From DATKZH01 sp964475955 (GTDB lineage: Bacteria > Planctomycetota > Planctomycetia > Pirellulales > Thermoguttaceae), in NCBI GenBank assembly GCA_964475955.1, contig CAYYZY010000004.1, positions 24,418 through 88,417 of the forward strand: a stretch of 64,000 nt of DNA. Reading direction: 5' to 3'. Positions within the stretch are counted from its first letter, which is position 1. Each line of letters starts with the position of its first letter. Shown here in pieces: positions 30,042 to 38,479 of the stretch. Both the position numbers and the translations under genes were made by a program. The notes under the pieces were generated by a model. It did not search any database. It was not told where the DNA came from and saw only the letters and a program-made list of their open reading frames with translations.

Positions 30042-32006
30042 ATGGAAAAGATACCCAAGGAGAACCAACCCGAACGTGGGGGGAACCCGTCCGACAAGCC
30101 ACCGCCCCGGCCGGCATGGAACCCCTCTATGGCGTGGATGCTGTTGATCGCGGCCCTGGTGATCGGCATCTTCTTCTTCGGGCAGGCCCCGAAGCGCTCG
30201 GAGATTACGTACGGGCGGTTCCGCGAGGAGCTGGAGCGCGACAACATCGCCGAAGCCCACGTGCGGGGGATGCGAATCTACGGCAAGTTCGGCACCAAGA
30301 CGCGGGACGACGAGCTGCTGCCCGAGTTCTACGCCATACTCCCGCCCTTCGTCTTCGAGGACGGAAAGTTCCACGACCTCCTCTATCAGAAGCTCGGCAA
30401 GAACTACTCGGCCGAGGAGCCGCCGAACAACGACGCCCTGCTGATGGGCGTCTACATCTTCGTCACCATCCTGTTGTTGGCCGGCATCTGGTTCATGTTT
30501 CGGCGCACCCAGGACCGCGTGCTGGGCGGCGGTTTGCTCTCCGGCTTCGGCAAAAGCCCGGCGAAGCGCTACGAGTCGGGCGACCAGCCGATCACGTTCG
30601 ACGACGTGGCCGGGCTCGAGCAGGCGAAGCGCGAGTTGGAGGAAATCGTCGAGTTCCTCAAGGACCCCGAAAAATTCCAGCGCCTCGGCGGCCGGGTGCC
30701 CAAGGGAGTGCTGCTGATGGGCCCGCCCGGCACGGGCAAGACGCTCCTCGGCCGCGCGGTGGCCGGCGAGGCGGGCGTCCCGTTCTTCTCCATCTCCGGC
30801 TCCGAGTTCATCCAGATGTTCGTCGGCGTGGGCGCAAGCCGCGTGCGCGACATGTTCACCACGGCCAAGCAGAACGCGCCGTCGATCCTGTTCGTCGATG
30901 AGATCGACGCCGTCGGGCGCCATCGCGGCGCCGGCCTGGGCGGCGGACACGACGAGCGCGAGCAAACGCTCAACCAGATCCTGAGCGAAATGGACGGCTT
31001 CACCCAGAGCGAATCCGTGATCGTGATGGCCGCCACCAATCGGCCCGACGTCCTCGATCCCGCACTCCTGCGCCCCGGGCGCTTCGACCGGCACGTTACG
31101 GTCGACCGGCCCAACTACCGCGGGCGCCTGGCCATCTTTCGGGTGCACTGCCGCGAGGTGCCCGTGGCCGACGACGTCGACCTGGAGCGGTTGGCGGCCG
31201 GCTCGGCCGGCGTGACCGGGGCCGACATCCGCAACCTGGTCAACGAAGCCGCCCTGTCGGCCACTCGGCTCGGCAAGGACGAAGTCGAGATGAGCGACTT
31301 CGAGATGGCCCACGACAAGATCCTGATGGGATCGAAACGGGAGGAGGTCCTCATCGGGGAAGAGAAGCTGATGACCGCCTATCACGAAGCCGGGCACGCG
31401 CTATTGGCCTGGCTCACCCCCGGTTCGGACCGAATGCACAAGGTCTCGGTCATCCCCCGCGGCCGGGCGCTGGGGGCGACCCAGATCCTGCCGGAGGAAG
31501 ACCGGCTGAACATCAGCGAGAGCGAGCTGCACACGCGTCTGGCCTTCCTGCTCGGCGGGCGGATGGCGGAGAAGATCCGCTTCGACGAATTCACCGCCGG
31601 CGCCGAGGACGATCTCAAGAAGGCGACGCAGCTCGCCCGGCGCATGGTGACGCACTGGGGCATGAGCGAGCGCCTGGGCCCGGTCGCCTTCCGCGCCAGC
31701 GAGCACCACCCGTTCCTGGGCCGCGAGATGTCGGAACCCCGCGAGTTCAGCGAGCACACGGCCCAGGTGATCGACGAGGAGGTCGTACGCATCCTCCGCG
31801 ACGCCTCAAAGCGCGCCGAGGCCCTGCTCCAGCGGCATCGCGACAAGCTCGATGCCCTCGCCTCGACGCTCAACGAGGTGGAGGAACTCGACGAACGGGC
31901 CGTGGAGCGGCTCATCGGCCCGGCAGCCACCCGGTCGAAAGACGGCGCCGACTCCTCCGCCGCGGCCGCACGATCCGAAGCCGACGACGCCGCGCACGAG
32001 AAGTGA
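30042..32006 (+). CDS. ftsH: ATP-dependent zinc metalloprotease FtsH
   Basis: 654-aa membrane-anchored AAA+ protease that degrades misfolded membrane and some regulatory proteins. Two transmembrane helices ([17 protein letters not shown] near residue 30 and [20 protein letters not shown] near 145) flank a short periplasmic domain. Walker A is GPPGTGKT (residues 227-234), Walker [12 protein letters not shown], second region of homology [20 protein letters not shown], and zinc site HEAGH (448-452). ATG 30042 is preferred to upstream in-frame sequence because the N-terminal helix follows. The Ala/Asp/Ser-rich C-terminus is probably disordered. Confidence 0.95.
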   Translation: MEKIPKENQPERGGNPSDKPPPRPAWNPSMAWMLLIAALVIGIFFFGQAPKRSEITYGRFREELERDNIAEAHVRGMRIYGKFGTKTRDDELLPEFYAILPPFVFEDGKFHDLLYQKLGKNYSAEEPPNNDALLMGVYIFVTILLLAGIWFMFRRTQDRVLGGGLLSGFGKSPAKRYESGDQPITFDDVAGLEQAKRELEEIVEFLKDPEKFQRLGGRVPKGVLLMGPPGTGKTLLGRAVAGEAGVPFFSISGSEFIQMFVGVGASRVRDMFTTAKQNAPSILFVDEIDAVGRHRGAGLGGGHDEREQTLNQILSEMDGFTQSESVIVMAATNRPDVLDPALLRPGRFDRHVTVDRPNYRGRLAIFRVHCREVPVADDVDLERLAAGSAGVTGADIRNLVNEAALSATRLGKDEVEMSDFEMAHDKILMGSKREEVLIGEEKLMTAYHEAGHALLAWLTPGSDRMHKVSVIPRGRALGATQILPEEDRLNISESELHTRLAFLLGGRMAEKIRFDEFTAGAEDDLKKATQLARRMVTHWGMSERLGPVAFRASEHHPFLGREMSEPREFSEHTAQVIDEEVVRILRDASKRAEALLQRHRDKLDALASTLNEVEELDERAVERLIGPAATRSKDGADSSAAAARSEADDAAHEK

Positions 32007-32284
32007 ACTCCGGGCGGCCGCTTGCCCAATAAGACAGCCCCAGTTGACGCAAATCGCGGCGCCGACTGCCAATTTGGCGGCCGCGGCCAAGAAGCCGCAC
32101 GGCGACGGGATGATCGCAAGTTATTGCTGATAAACGGGTTATACGGCACGCGCCGCCGCCGATCGCGCAATTGGCGCAACTTTTGCGATCTCTTATCACG
32201 GATTTACCGAAACGAAACCACGGCCCGTTGCGAATAGCCTTCCAGAGGAACCAGGCGATTGAAGCACCGGGAAAGGAAAGAACG

Positions 32285-32647
32285 ATGGAAGTCGATGCCC
32301 GACAACTCGTCCGCGTCGCCAAGAGGCTACAGCAGGCTCACGGCTACTTCGAGTTGGAGATGCCCCAGCACGCCCTCGACTGTTTTGAAGGCCTGGGCGA
32401 TCTTGGCCCGTTTGAAGCGGAAATCCAACTCCTTCGCGGCGAGGCCCTGCGCAAGCAGCATCGCTTCGACGACGCCGAACTGGCGCTGCGATCGGCCGCC
32501 AAGAAGTTCCCGTCGCCCTTCGATCGGTCCGCCTGGTACGCCCTGAGCCTCTGCTACCGTCAGGTGGGCGACACCAGCCAGGCGGTCCATTCGCTCGCCC
32601 GCGCCCGCGGGGCCCAGCCGCGGGGAAAACGTCCGGAGAAATCCTGA
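32285..32647 (+). CDS. Small TPR protein
   Basis: 120-aa soluble protein made of about three tetratricopeptide-like helix pairs (YFELEMPQHALDCFEGLGDL, LRGEALRKQHRFDDAELALRS, ALSLCYRQVGDTSQAVHSLARA). ATG 32285 is preceded by GGGAAAGGAAAG. No enzymatic motif, and no signal peptide, so a cytosolic adaptor role is likely. It is 278 nt downstream of ftsH in the same direction and could be co-transcribed or independent. Confidence 0.75.
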   Translation: MEVDARQLVRVAKRLQQAHGYFELEMPQHALDCFEGLGDLGPFEAEIQLLRGEALRKQHRFDDAELALRSAAKKFPSPFDRSAWYALSLCYRQVGDTSQAVHSLARARGAQPRGKRPEKS

Positions 32648-32726
32648 GAAAGCATGCCGACCGGGCACCTCTCCGGTAGCACGCAACGGCCGTCCGTCGG
32701 CCGATTCCCCGGCGTGTTCGGCCGTC

Positions 32727-32831
32727 ACACAAACCCGAAGCGCCAGCGAGGGAATCGATGGCGATCCTCTCTTGTGGGTTCGGGTTCTTGTCGACACGGC
32801 CAGATTCCTCGCTGGCGCTTCGGGTTTGTGT
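32727..32831. repeat. Palindromic element with 25-bp arms
   Basis: Perfect 25-bp inverted arms at 32727-32751 (ACACAAACCCGAAGCGCCAG...) and 32807-32831, with an internal near-direct repeat: 32781-32802 and 32821-32842 both read CGGGTT(C/T)(T/G)TGTCGACACGGCCA. No open reading frame. Located between two same-strand genes. As far as I recall, related sequence (AACCCGAAGCGCCAGCGAGG) is common in planctomycete intergenic DNA; that is memory, not checked. Confidence 0.75.
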
Positions 32832-32948
32832 CGACACGGCCAAGCGCTACCACGGCCGTTCTCTTCTCCGTGCTGAAGCGTGCATGGTGGTATGTTATGC
32901 TGTGGACGCATGACGACCGTCACCGCTTCAACACATCGAGAAGAGACC

Positions 32949-33968
32949 ATGAGCGAATCATCCACCCGGAACGAGGTCAACCGACGTCGTTTCGTGGCCA
33001 CGGCCGCGACCCACGCCGCAGGGGCCACGCTCGCGGCCGGCGCCGCGGCGGCCGGCGCCGACAGCGCCCGATCCGAGCCGCGGGAGGAGGCGAAGTCGCC
33101 CGACGCGAAGCCGCCCTTGCGGCTGCACGTCGTGGGGAACGGGTGCCCCGCGCCCGTGGCCGAGCACTACGGAAGCGCGTTCCTCCTCGATTTGGGCGAA
33201 AAATGCCTGATGGTCGACTGCGGGCCGGGCACCACGTACAAGATGGCCCGGATGGGGATCCGGCCGGGCCGCGTGGATCATCTCTTCCTCACCCACCATC
33301 ACTTCGATCACAACTGCGACTTTCCCTGCTTCGCGCTGACGCGGTGGGACATGAGCGCCGGCGGCGAGCCGCTCTACGTGTTCGGGCCGCCGCCGACGCG
33401 GACCTTCGTCGATCGGCTCCTCGGCACCGAGGGGGCCTTCTTCGACGACTGGAATTCGCGGATCCATCACCCGGTGAGCCAGGCGATCCACAAGCGGCGC
33501 GGCGGCTCGCTCCCGCGGCCCGCCCCCGCGATCGACGCCCGCGACGTCGGCCCCGGCAAGGTCGCCGAGGGCGAGGGTTGGACCGCCACCGCTGCCCGCG
33601 TGCATCACGTCGAGCCGGGGCTGGAGTCGCTCGCCTACCGCTTCGACACCGATCGCGGCAGCATCGTGTTTGCCGGCGACTGCGGCGACTGCGAGTCGCT
33701 CCGCAAATTGGCCCAGGGGGCCGACACGCTCGTGGTCGCCTGCGTCTACATCGGGCGCTCGAAGGCCTACGCCGACATCATCACGGGGACGGGCGAGGCG
33801 GCCGACATTGCCCTGGCCGCGGGCGTGCGCCGCGTCCTCCTCTCCCACGCCGCCCCCGGCTTCTCCCGCCCGGAGAAGAAAGAGCAGGCCATCGCCGACG
33901 TCGCCCGCACGTTCGACGGCATCGTCCTTTTCCCCGACGAGCTGACGACGGTCGAGCTGTCGCCGTGA
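32949..33968 (+). CDS. Tat-exported metallo-beta-lactamase-fold hydrolase
   Basis: 339-aa MBL-fold enzyme. A twin-arginine signal (NRRRFVATAATHAAGATLAAG) directs folded export. The metal site THHHFDHNCD carries the HxHxDH motif, and later metal ligands are plausible at HHVEPG, AGDCGDC and LSHAAPG. The spacing resembles RNase Z/arylsulfatase-type (AtsA-like) MBL proteins more than glyoxalase II. ATG 32949 is chosen because the Tat motif follows immediately. The next gene also has a Tat signal but is separated by 141 nt and has its own promoter candidate. Substrate unknown. Confidence 0.85.
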   Translation: MSESSTRNEVNRRRFVATAATHAAGATLAAGAAAAGADSARSEPREEAKSPDAKPPLRLHVVGNGCPAPVAEHYGSAFLLDLGEKCLMVDCGPGTTYKMARMGIRPGRVDHLFLTHHHFDHNCDFPCFALTRWDMSAGGEPLYVFGPPPTRTFVDRLLGTEGAFFDDWNSRIHHPVSQAIHKRRGGSLPRPAPAIDARDVGPGKVAEGEGWTATAARVHHVEPGLESLAYRFDTDRGSIVFAGDCGDCESLRKLAQGADTLVVACVYIGRSKAYADIITGTGEAADIALAAGVRRVLLSHAAPGFSRPEKKEQAIADVARTFDGIVLFPDELTTVELSP

Positions 33969-33993
33969 GCCACGCCTCCCGCACGCAGCGTGT

Positions 33994-34023
33994 TGCACGC
34001 CCCGGGGGCGCGGGGCTAGACTC
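33994..34023 (+). promoter_or_regulatory. Sigma70-like promoter for the fucose-isomerase-like gene
   Basis: TTGCAC at 33994-33999 and TAGACT at 34018-34023, spacer 18. Situated 87 nt upstream of ATG 34110. Both hexamers match four or five of six consensus positions. Confidence 0.5.
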
Positions 34024-34109
34024 ATCTCTGCCAAGCGAGCCGGACGGCCAGCGCGCCGCGGGGCCGCACGCCGGAACCGGTCGATGCCATTCAAACCAGG
34101 AGCCCCCCC

Positions 34110-35702
34110 ATGTTCCGGTGCCACGCTCACGGGTCGTGTCAGGGTTGTTCGGGCGCCGTCGATCGGCGGCGGTTCTTGCAGGGCTGCACGGCGGCCGCCG
34201 CGGGTGCGGCCGCTGGCTCGATCGCCACGCTCTCCGGCGCTTCGGCGGCCGAGAAGCCGCAGGAGAAGGTTCGGGTGGCGGCCGTGTTCCTCGCCCAGGT
34301 GCGCGACTCGTGGCCCTACCCGGGCTTCGACGCGGCGGGCCGGCAGCGCGAAATCCTCGCCGCGTTGTCCGAAGGATGCCCGGGCGTTGAGTTCGTGCCG
34401 GTGACCGTGCAGACCGTCGCCGACATCTCGAAGGCCACCGCGCTCGGCGCCGAGGTCGACGGCTACCTCGTCTACGTGGCCACGCTCTCCTGGGGGCTGC
34501 GCCCGGCGCTGACGGAAATCGCCAAGCTCGAGAAGCCGATGGTCGTGGCCAACGAATTCCTGGGCGGCTGCGGGGCCTTTCTGACGGGTGTCAGCGCGCT
34601 GGCGAGCCGCGGCGTTCCGGCGGCGGCGGTGAGCAGCACGCGGCTCGACGACCTGGTCGTCGTCGGCCGGCAGTTCGCCGACGTGCGCAGCCCCGGCGTG
34701 AGCCCGGCCGCGTTCGCCGAGAAGTGCGAGCAGGCGTATCGCGCGACGTTCGGCCCGGCCAGTTCGGAGCGGTGCCGCGACGATCCGGTGAAGCTGGCTG
34801 ATATCGGCGAGTGCGTGGAGCGGTTCCGGCGGTCGCGTTTTCTCATTGTCGGGCGCGGCCACGGCGGGGTGGAGAGGGATTTCCTCGGAGCCACCGCCCG
34901 CTACGTCGACTTCGACGAGCTGAAGGCCCTCTACGAGGAGGTCGATCGCGACGAGGCGGCCGAGTGGGCCGAGCGGTGGTCGCAACAGGCGGTCGCGCTG
35001 GCGCCGGGCGAGTACGTCGAGCCGAGCCGGCCCGAGCCCGAGGCGATCCGCAAGGCCGGCGGCGTCTACCTGGCCACGCTCAAGCTGCTCGAGAAGTACG
35101 GCACCGACACGGTGACGATGAACTGCCTGGGCGGGTTCGCCGCGGGCAAGCTGCCGGCGTATCCCTGCCTGGGGTTCATGCAACTGCTCGACGACGGGGG
35201 GCAGGGCGTCTGCGAGGCCATGCCCGACGATACCCTGAGCATGCTCATGGCCCGGCTCCTGACCGGCAGGCCGGGTTTCGTTTCCGACCCGGCGGTCGAC
35301 ACGTCGCAGAACCGGATCGTCTACGCCCATTGCGTGGGCACGACCAGGGTGTTCGGCCCCGAGGGCCCGTCGAACGACTTCCGCATCCGCACGCTGCACA
35401 ACCGCGACCCCCGCGGCGCCTGCGCCGAGTCGCTGATGCCGGCCGGATACATGACGACCACGTTCCGCACCAACTACGGGCGCAAGGAACTGATCGTCCA
35501 CCGGGCCAGGTCGCTCGGCGCGCTCGACTGCGAGAAAGCCTGCCGCACCAAGCTGATCGGCGAGGTCTCGGGCGACGTGGGCAAGCTGTTCGACCAGTGG
35601 GACCGATTCGGCTGGCACCGCGTCACGGTCTTCGGCGACGTTCTGGAGCCCCTGGCCGAATTCGCCAAAGCGCTCGGACTGAAAGTGATCGTCGAAGCGT
35701 GA
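34110..35702 (+). CDS. Tat-exported protein related to L-fucose/L-arabinose isomerase fold
   Basis: 530-aa protein. A Tat signal (DRRRFLQGCTAAAAGAAAG) follows a Cys-rich start (FRCHAHGSCQGCSG). The body resembles the FucI/AraA C-terminal fold: TVTMNCLGGFAAGKLPAYPCL, then a stretch of the LLDDGGQGVCEA type, VSDPAVDTSQNRIVYAHC and the Arg/Asn-rich FRIRTLHNRDPRGA. In cytosolic isomerases these parts hold metal-binding Glu, Asp and His. Export of such a protein is unusual. It may be a periplasmic isomerase or a sugar-binding relative that has lost catalysis. The BMC operon for deoxy-sugar catabolism is 28 kb away; a link is speculative. Confidence 0.75.
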   Translation: MFRCHAHGSCQGCSGAVDRRRFLQGCTAAAAGAAAGSIATLSGASAAEKPQEKVRVAAVFLAQVRDSWPYPGFDAAGRQREILAALSEGCPGVEFVPVTVQTVADISKATALGAEVDGYLVYVATLSWGLRPALTEIAKLEKPMVVANEFLGGCGAFLTGVSALASRGVPAAAVSSTRLDDLVVVGRQFADVRSPGVSPAAFAEKCEQAYRATFGPASSERCRDDPVKLADIGECVERFRRSRFLIVGRGHGGVERDFLGATARYVDFDELKALYEEVDRDEAAEWAERWSQQAVALAPGEYVEPSRPEPEAIRKAGGVYLATLKLLEKYGTDTVTMNCLGGFAAGKLPAYPCLGFMQLLDDGGQGVCEAMPDDTLSMLMARLLTGRPGFVSDPAVDTSQNRIVYAHCVGTTRVFGPEGPSNDFRIRTLHNRDPRGACAESLMPAGYMTTTFRTNYGRKELIVHRARSLGALDCEKACRTKLIGEVSGDVGKLFDQWDRFGWHRVTVFGDVLEPLAEFAKALGLKVIVEA

Positions 35703-35850
35703 TCGCCCGAAGCCCGGCCTCCGGGGAGCCGTGGCGGCATGGCGTTCGCGCGGCTGAAGCGTACGACGTCGGGGCCGGAACCCGGGGTGCGCCTCGCGAC
35801 TCCGGCCTTCCTCGTTTCCAGGCTTCGCGTGGGAACGAGCAAGGGAGTTC

Positions 35851-35897
35851 GTGGGGCACGACTGCGTCGTGCCGGGCACGTTGGAAACGTGCCCCAC
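35851..35897. repeat. Compact double-hairpin palindrome
   Basis: Outer 10-bp arms GTGGGGCACG / CGTGCCCCAC enclose two perfect 8-bp hairpins, GGCACGAC-tgc-GTCGTGCC (35855-35873) and GGCACGTT-gga-AACGTGCC (35875-35893). This is the clearest example of the two-hairpin plan in the window. Located between convergent genes. Confidence 0.8.
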
Positions 35898-35908
35898 GAC
35901 GTCAGGAT

Positions 35909-35993
<85 letters not shown>

Positions 35994-36043
35994 GTCCGTC
36001 GGGCTTGCGCGGCGACCGGCGCGATCCTCTTGTTGCTTCGCAA

Positions 36044-36106
36044 CACCGACGAATTTGCGACTGGGGCCGAGGAAGTAGCCGCGCATGGTGCGCAAATTCG
36101 TCGGTG
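36044..36106. repeat. Inverted repeat with 16-bp arms
   Basis: CACCGACGAATTTGCG at 36044-36059 and its perfect complement at 36091-36106, with a 31-nt spacer. It lies 48 nt from the stop of the second acetate kinase (which is on the minus strand). It could act as terminator for either convergent gene, though without a T-run. Confidence 0.75.
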
Positions 36107-36153
36107 GCACCCGCGTTCCCTAGAGTGCGTGTCAGCCAGTCACACACGGTGGT

Positions 36154-37356
36154 TCACGGGGTCTGCGCGACGAGGCGGCGGGTTTCGCGTGCGATCATGA
36201 GGTCTTCGCGGGTGTGGATGAGGAGCACGCGGGCCGGGGAGTCGGGAGTGGCGAGGTCGTCGTCGGGCTCGCAGGCGGCGTTGCGGTCGGCGTCGAGGTG
36301 GACGCCGAGGATCTCGAGGCCCCGGCAGACTTCGCCGCGCAGCCACGCGGAGTTCTCGCCGATGCCGCCGGTGAAGACCAACGCGTCGAGCCCGCCGAGC
36401 GTGACGGCCAACGCCCCGACCATGGCGCGGACGCGGTAGGCGTAAACGTCGAGCGCGAGCCGGGCGCGCGCGTGTCCCTCGTTGGCGGCGGCCTCGACCC
36501 GGCGGAAGTCGGACGAAACCCCCGAAATGCCCAACAGGCCCGACTTCTTGTGCAGGATCTCGTCGAGCTGGTCGGCCGTCAGCCCGTGTGCGCGCTGCAC
36601 GTGGATGAGGATTCCCGGGTCGACGGTGCCGGAGCGGGTGCCCATCATGAAGCCTTCCAGGGGGGTGAATCCCATGGTGTTGGTCACGGCGACCCCGGCC
36701 TGGACGGCGGTTGCGGAGCTTCCCTGGCCGAGGTGGCAGATGACGAGCATCAGCTCGGCGACGTCGCGGCCGAGCATTTCGGCCGCCCGCTCGGTGCAGT
36801 AGGCGTGGCTGGTGCCGTGATAGCCGAAGCGGCGGATGCCCCAGTCTTCGTACCATTCGTAGGGAACCGGGTAGAGGTAGGCGCAGGCGGGGATGTGGGC
36901 GAAGAAGGCGGTGTCGAACAGGCCCACCTGGGGCACGCCGGGCAGGGCGGCCTCGGTCGCTTCGATCGCCTCGAGCCCCGCCGGAATGTGCAAGGGCGCC
37001 AGGTGGGCGAACCGGGCGATGGTCGTTTTCATGGCGGCGTCGATGCGGACCGGCCGGTGAATCTCTTCGCCCCCATGGATGAGGCGGTGCCCGACGGCCC
37101 GAATCGCCGATTGCCCCCCCGCGGCCACGTACTCCTCTTGGAGCAGGGCCAGCGCCCGCTCGACGGCCGTGCGGTAGTCGGGGGCGTCGAGCTCCGTCGA
37201 GACCGGGTCGCCGTGCGGTCGCCGGAGCGTGAGCCGGGCGCGCTGGTCGGCCCCGCCCCAATCGAGGAGCCCTCGGGCGGCCGGTTCCAGGGTGTCGAAA
37301 TCGAACAGCCCGAACTTGACGCTGCTCGACCCGGCGTTGATTACGAGGATGCTCAC
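36154..37356 (-). CDS. ackA: Acetate (or propionate) kinase, canonical copy
   Basis: 400-aa kinase making ATP from acyl phosphate and ADP. All usual active-site features are present: VINAGSSSVKF, GHRLIHGGEE with Arg, LHIPAG, FDTAFF with Asp, YHGTSHAYC, CHLGQGSS, MGTRSGTVDP with Arg, GGIGEN and TREDLMIAR. It is therefore the conventional enzyme, in contrast to the divergent copy in the BMC operon at 70-1254. No phosphotransacetylase or phosphoketolase gene is adjacent. A hydrophobic Phe-Phe at DTAFFAH replaces the more common Phe-His. Confidence 0.93.
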   Translation of the reverse strand: MSILVINAGSSSVKFGLFDFDTLEPAARGLLDWGGADQRARLTLRRPHGDPVSTELDAPDYRTAVERALALLQEEYVAAGGQSAIRAVGHRLIHGGEEIHRPVRIDAAMKTTIARFAHLAPLHIPAGLEAIEATEAALPGVPQVGLFDTAFFAHIPACAYLYPVPYEWYEDWGIRRFGYHGTSHAYCTERAAEMLGRDVAELMLVICHLGQGSSATAVQAGVAVTNTMGFTPLEGFMMGTRSGTVDPGILIHVQRAHGLTADQLDEILHKKSGLLGISGVSSDFRRVEAAANEGHARARLALDVYAYRVRAMVGALAVTLGGLDALVFTGGIGENSAWLRGEVCRGLEILGVHLDADRNAACEPDDDLATPDSPARVLLIHTREDLMIARETRRLVAQTP

Positions 37357-37447
37357 GTGGGTGGTCCTTATGCTGGACGAACGTGCGCGAGTGGCGAAGA
37401 CGATCTACAGGGGCGACGAGCGCGCCGCGAAACGGTCATGGGCCCCT

Positions 37448-38245
37448 TCACCCGCCCAGCTCGTCGCGGAGGCGGCGCATTTCGTCCTCGTTCCGCTCGA
37501 CGGCGGCGGCCAGGGTCTCCAGGTCGTTTTGCATCTGGGCGACTTGCGTTCGCAGCTCGCGCAACTCGCGCTGGAGGGCCTCGCCGAGCTGCGGCGGGAC
37601 CTGGGAGACCGGCGCGGTTGCGGCCGCGGGAGGGGAAGTCGAGGCCGTAAGCGCGTGGTTCGAAACGGCGGGCGCGGGAGATGCCCCCCCGTATTGTGCC
37701 TTGAGCCCGGCCATCTCCTTTTCCGAGAAGAGCGCGTGCGTGACGATCTGGCCCCGGCCTTCCGAAGTCAAAGGGATCACCAGGCCTTTGGCTTCTAGGG
37801 AGGCCAGCACGGGCTGGAGTTCGCCCAGGTCGCGGATCGGCTCCATGCGGGCCGCCCGGCCGCGGAGCTCGCCGATGGTTTGGGCCCCGCGCAGAAGCAG
37901 CTCGGCCATGACGGCGATCTCGACCTTGTCGACGCCCAGCCAGTCGTAAAGGTAGTGGCGGTACTTCTGCACGCGGCCGTAGCCCTCGATCAATCCCATC
38001 GCCCCCAGGTTGCGGAGGCGGTCGAGCGATTCTTCCACGTCGTCGGGCTCGAGCTCCATGACGGGCGCGCGGTTGCTCTTCTGGTTGCACGCCGTACAGA
38101 TGGCGTTCAACGACATGGGGTAGGCGTTCGGCGTGGTCTTGGCCTTCTCGATCAGCACGCCGGCCACGCGGCGGTCGGTCGCCGACAACGGTTGCCACCG
38201 CGGCGGGGACGCTTCCTGGGCGGGCGGAGTCGATTCGTCGGTCAT
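37448..38245 (-). CDS. YceH-family (DUF480) winged-helix protein
   Basis: 265-aa protein of the YceH/DUF480 family. The core has two winged-helix-like domains with the family motif VLIEKAKTTPNAYPMSLNA and CNQKSNRAPVM, and ELLLRGAQTIGEL in the second. Residues after about 185 form an Ala/Pro linker and a predicted coiled coil (LQRELRELRTQVAQMQNDLE). Biological role of the family is poorly known; a DNA-binding function is inferred from the fold. ATG 38245 follows CAGGAGGAGG, a strong ribosome-binding site. Confidence 0.85.
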   Translation of the reverse strand: MTDESTPPAQEASPPRWQPLSATDRRVAGVLIEKAKTTPNAYPMSLNAICTACNQKSNRAPVMELEPDDVEESLDRLRNLGAMGLIEGYGRVQKYRHYLYDWLGVDKVEIAVMAELLLRGAQTIGELRGRAARMEPIRDLGELQPVLASLEAKGLVIPLTSEGRGQIVTHALFSEKEMAGLKAQYGGASPAPAVSNHALTASTSPPAAATAPVSQVPPQLGEALQRELRELRTQVAQMQNDLETLAAAVERNEDEMRRLRDELGG

Positions 38246-38479
38246 CCATCCTCCTCCTGGTGATGGGGTGCCTTGCGACGGCTCGATGCCGTGAGAGTAT
38301 AGCAGTTGCGGCCCACGGCGTGCACGTCGTACCCAGTTCGGCCGGTCCGTTCTCCGGGAGCGGACCATGACCAGCACCGTCGAAAAAGGGGACAGGCACC
38401 TCGCCGCCGAACGGCGCCCGCGTTGCGATGATGTGCTGCGCTCGGAGCCAGTCCCCTTTTTCGACTGCGACGCGGCCGG

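Noticed and set aside
26760..31397. 1545-aa open frame on the minus strand
   Set aside because: It is an antisense shadow of recQ and ftsH, with His/Arg/Gly-rich composition and no domain, as expected for high-GC DNA.
32100..32230. Possible replication-origin-like AT-rich stretch with TTATCACGG and TTATACGGC
   Set aside because: The matches to a DnaA box are poor, there are only two, and no dnaA or dnaN lies nearby.
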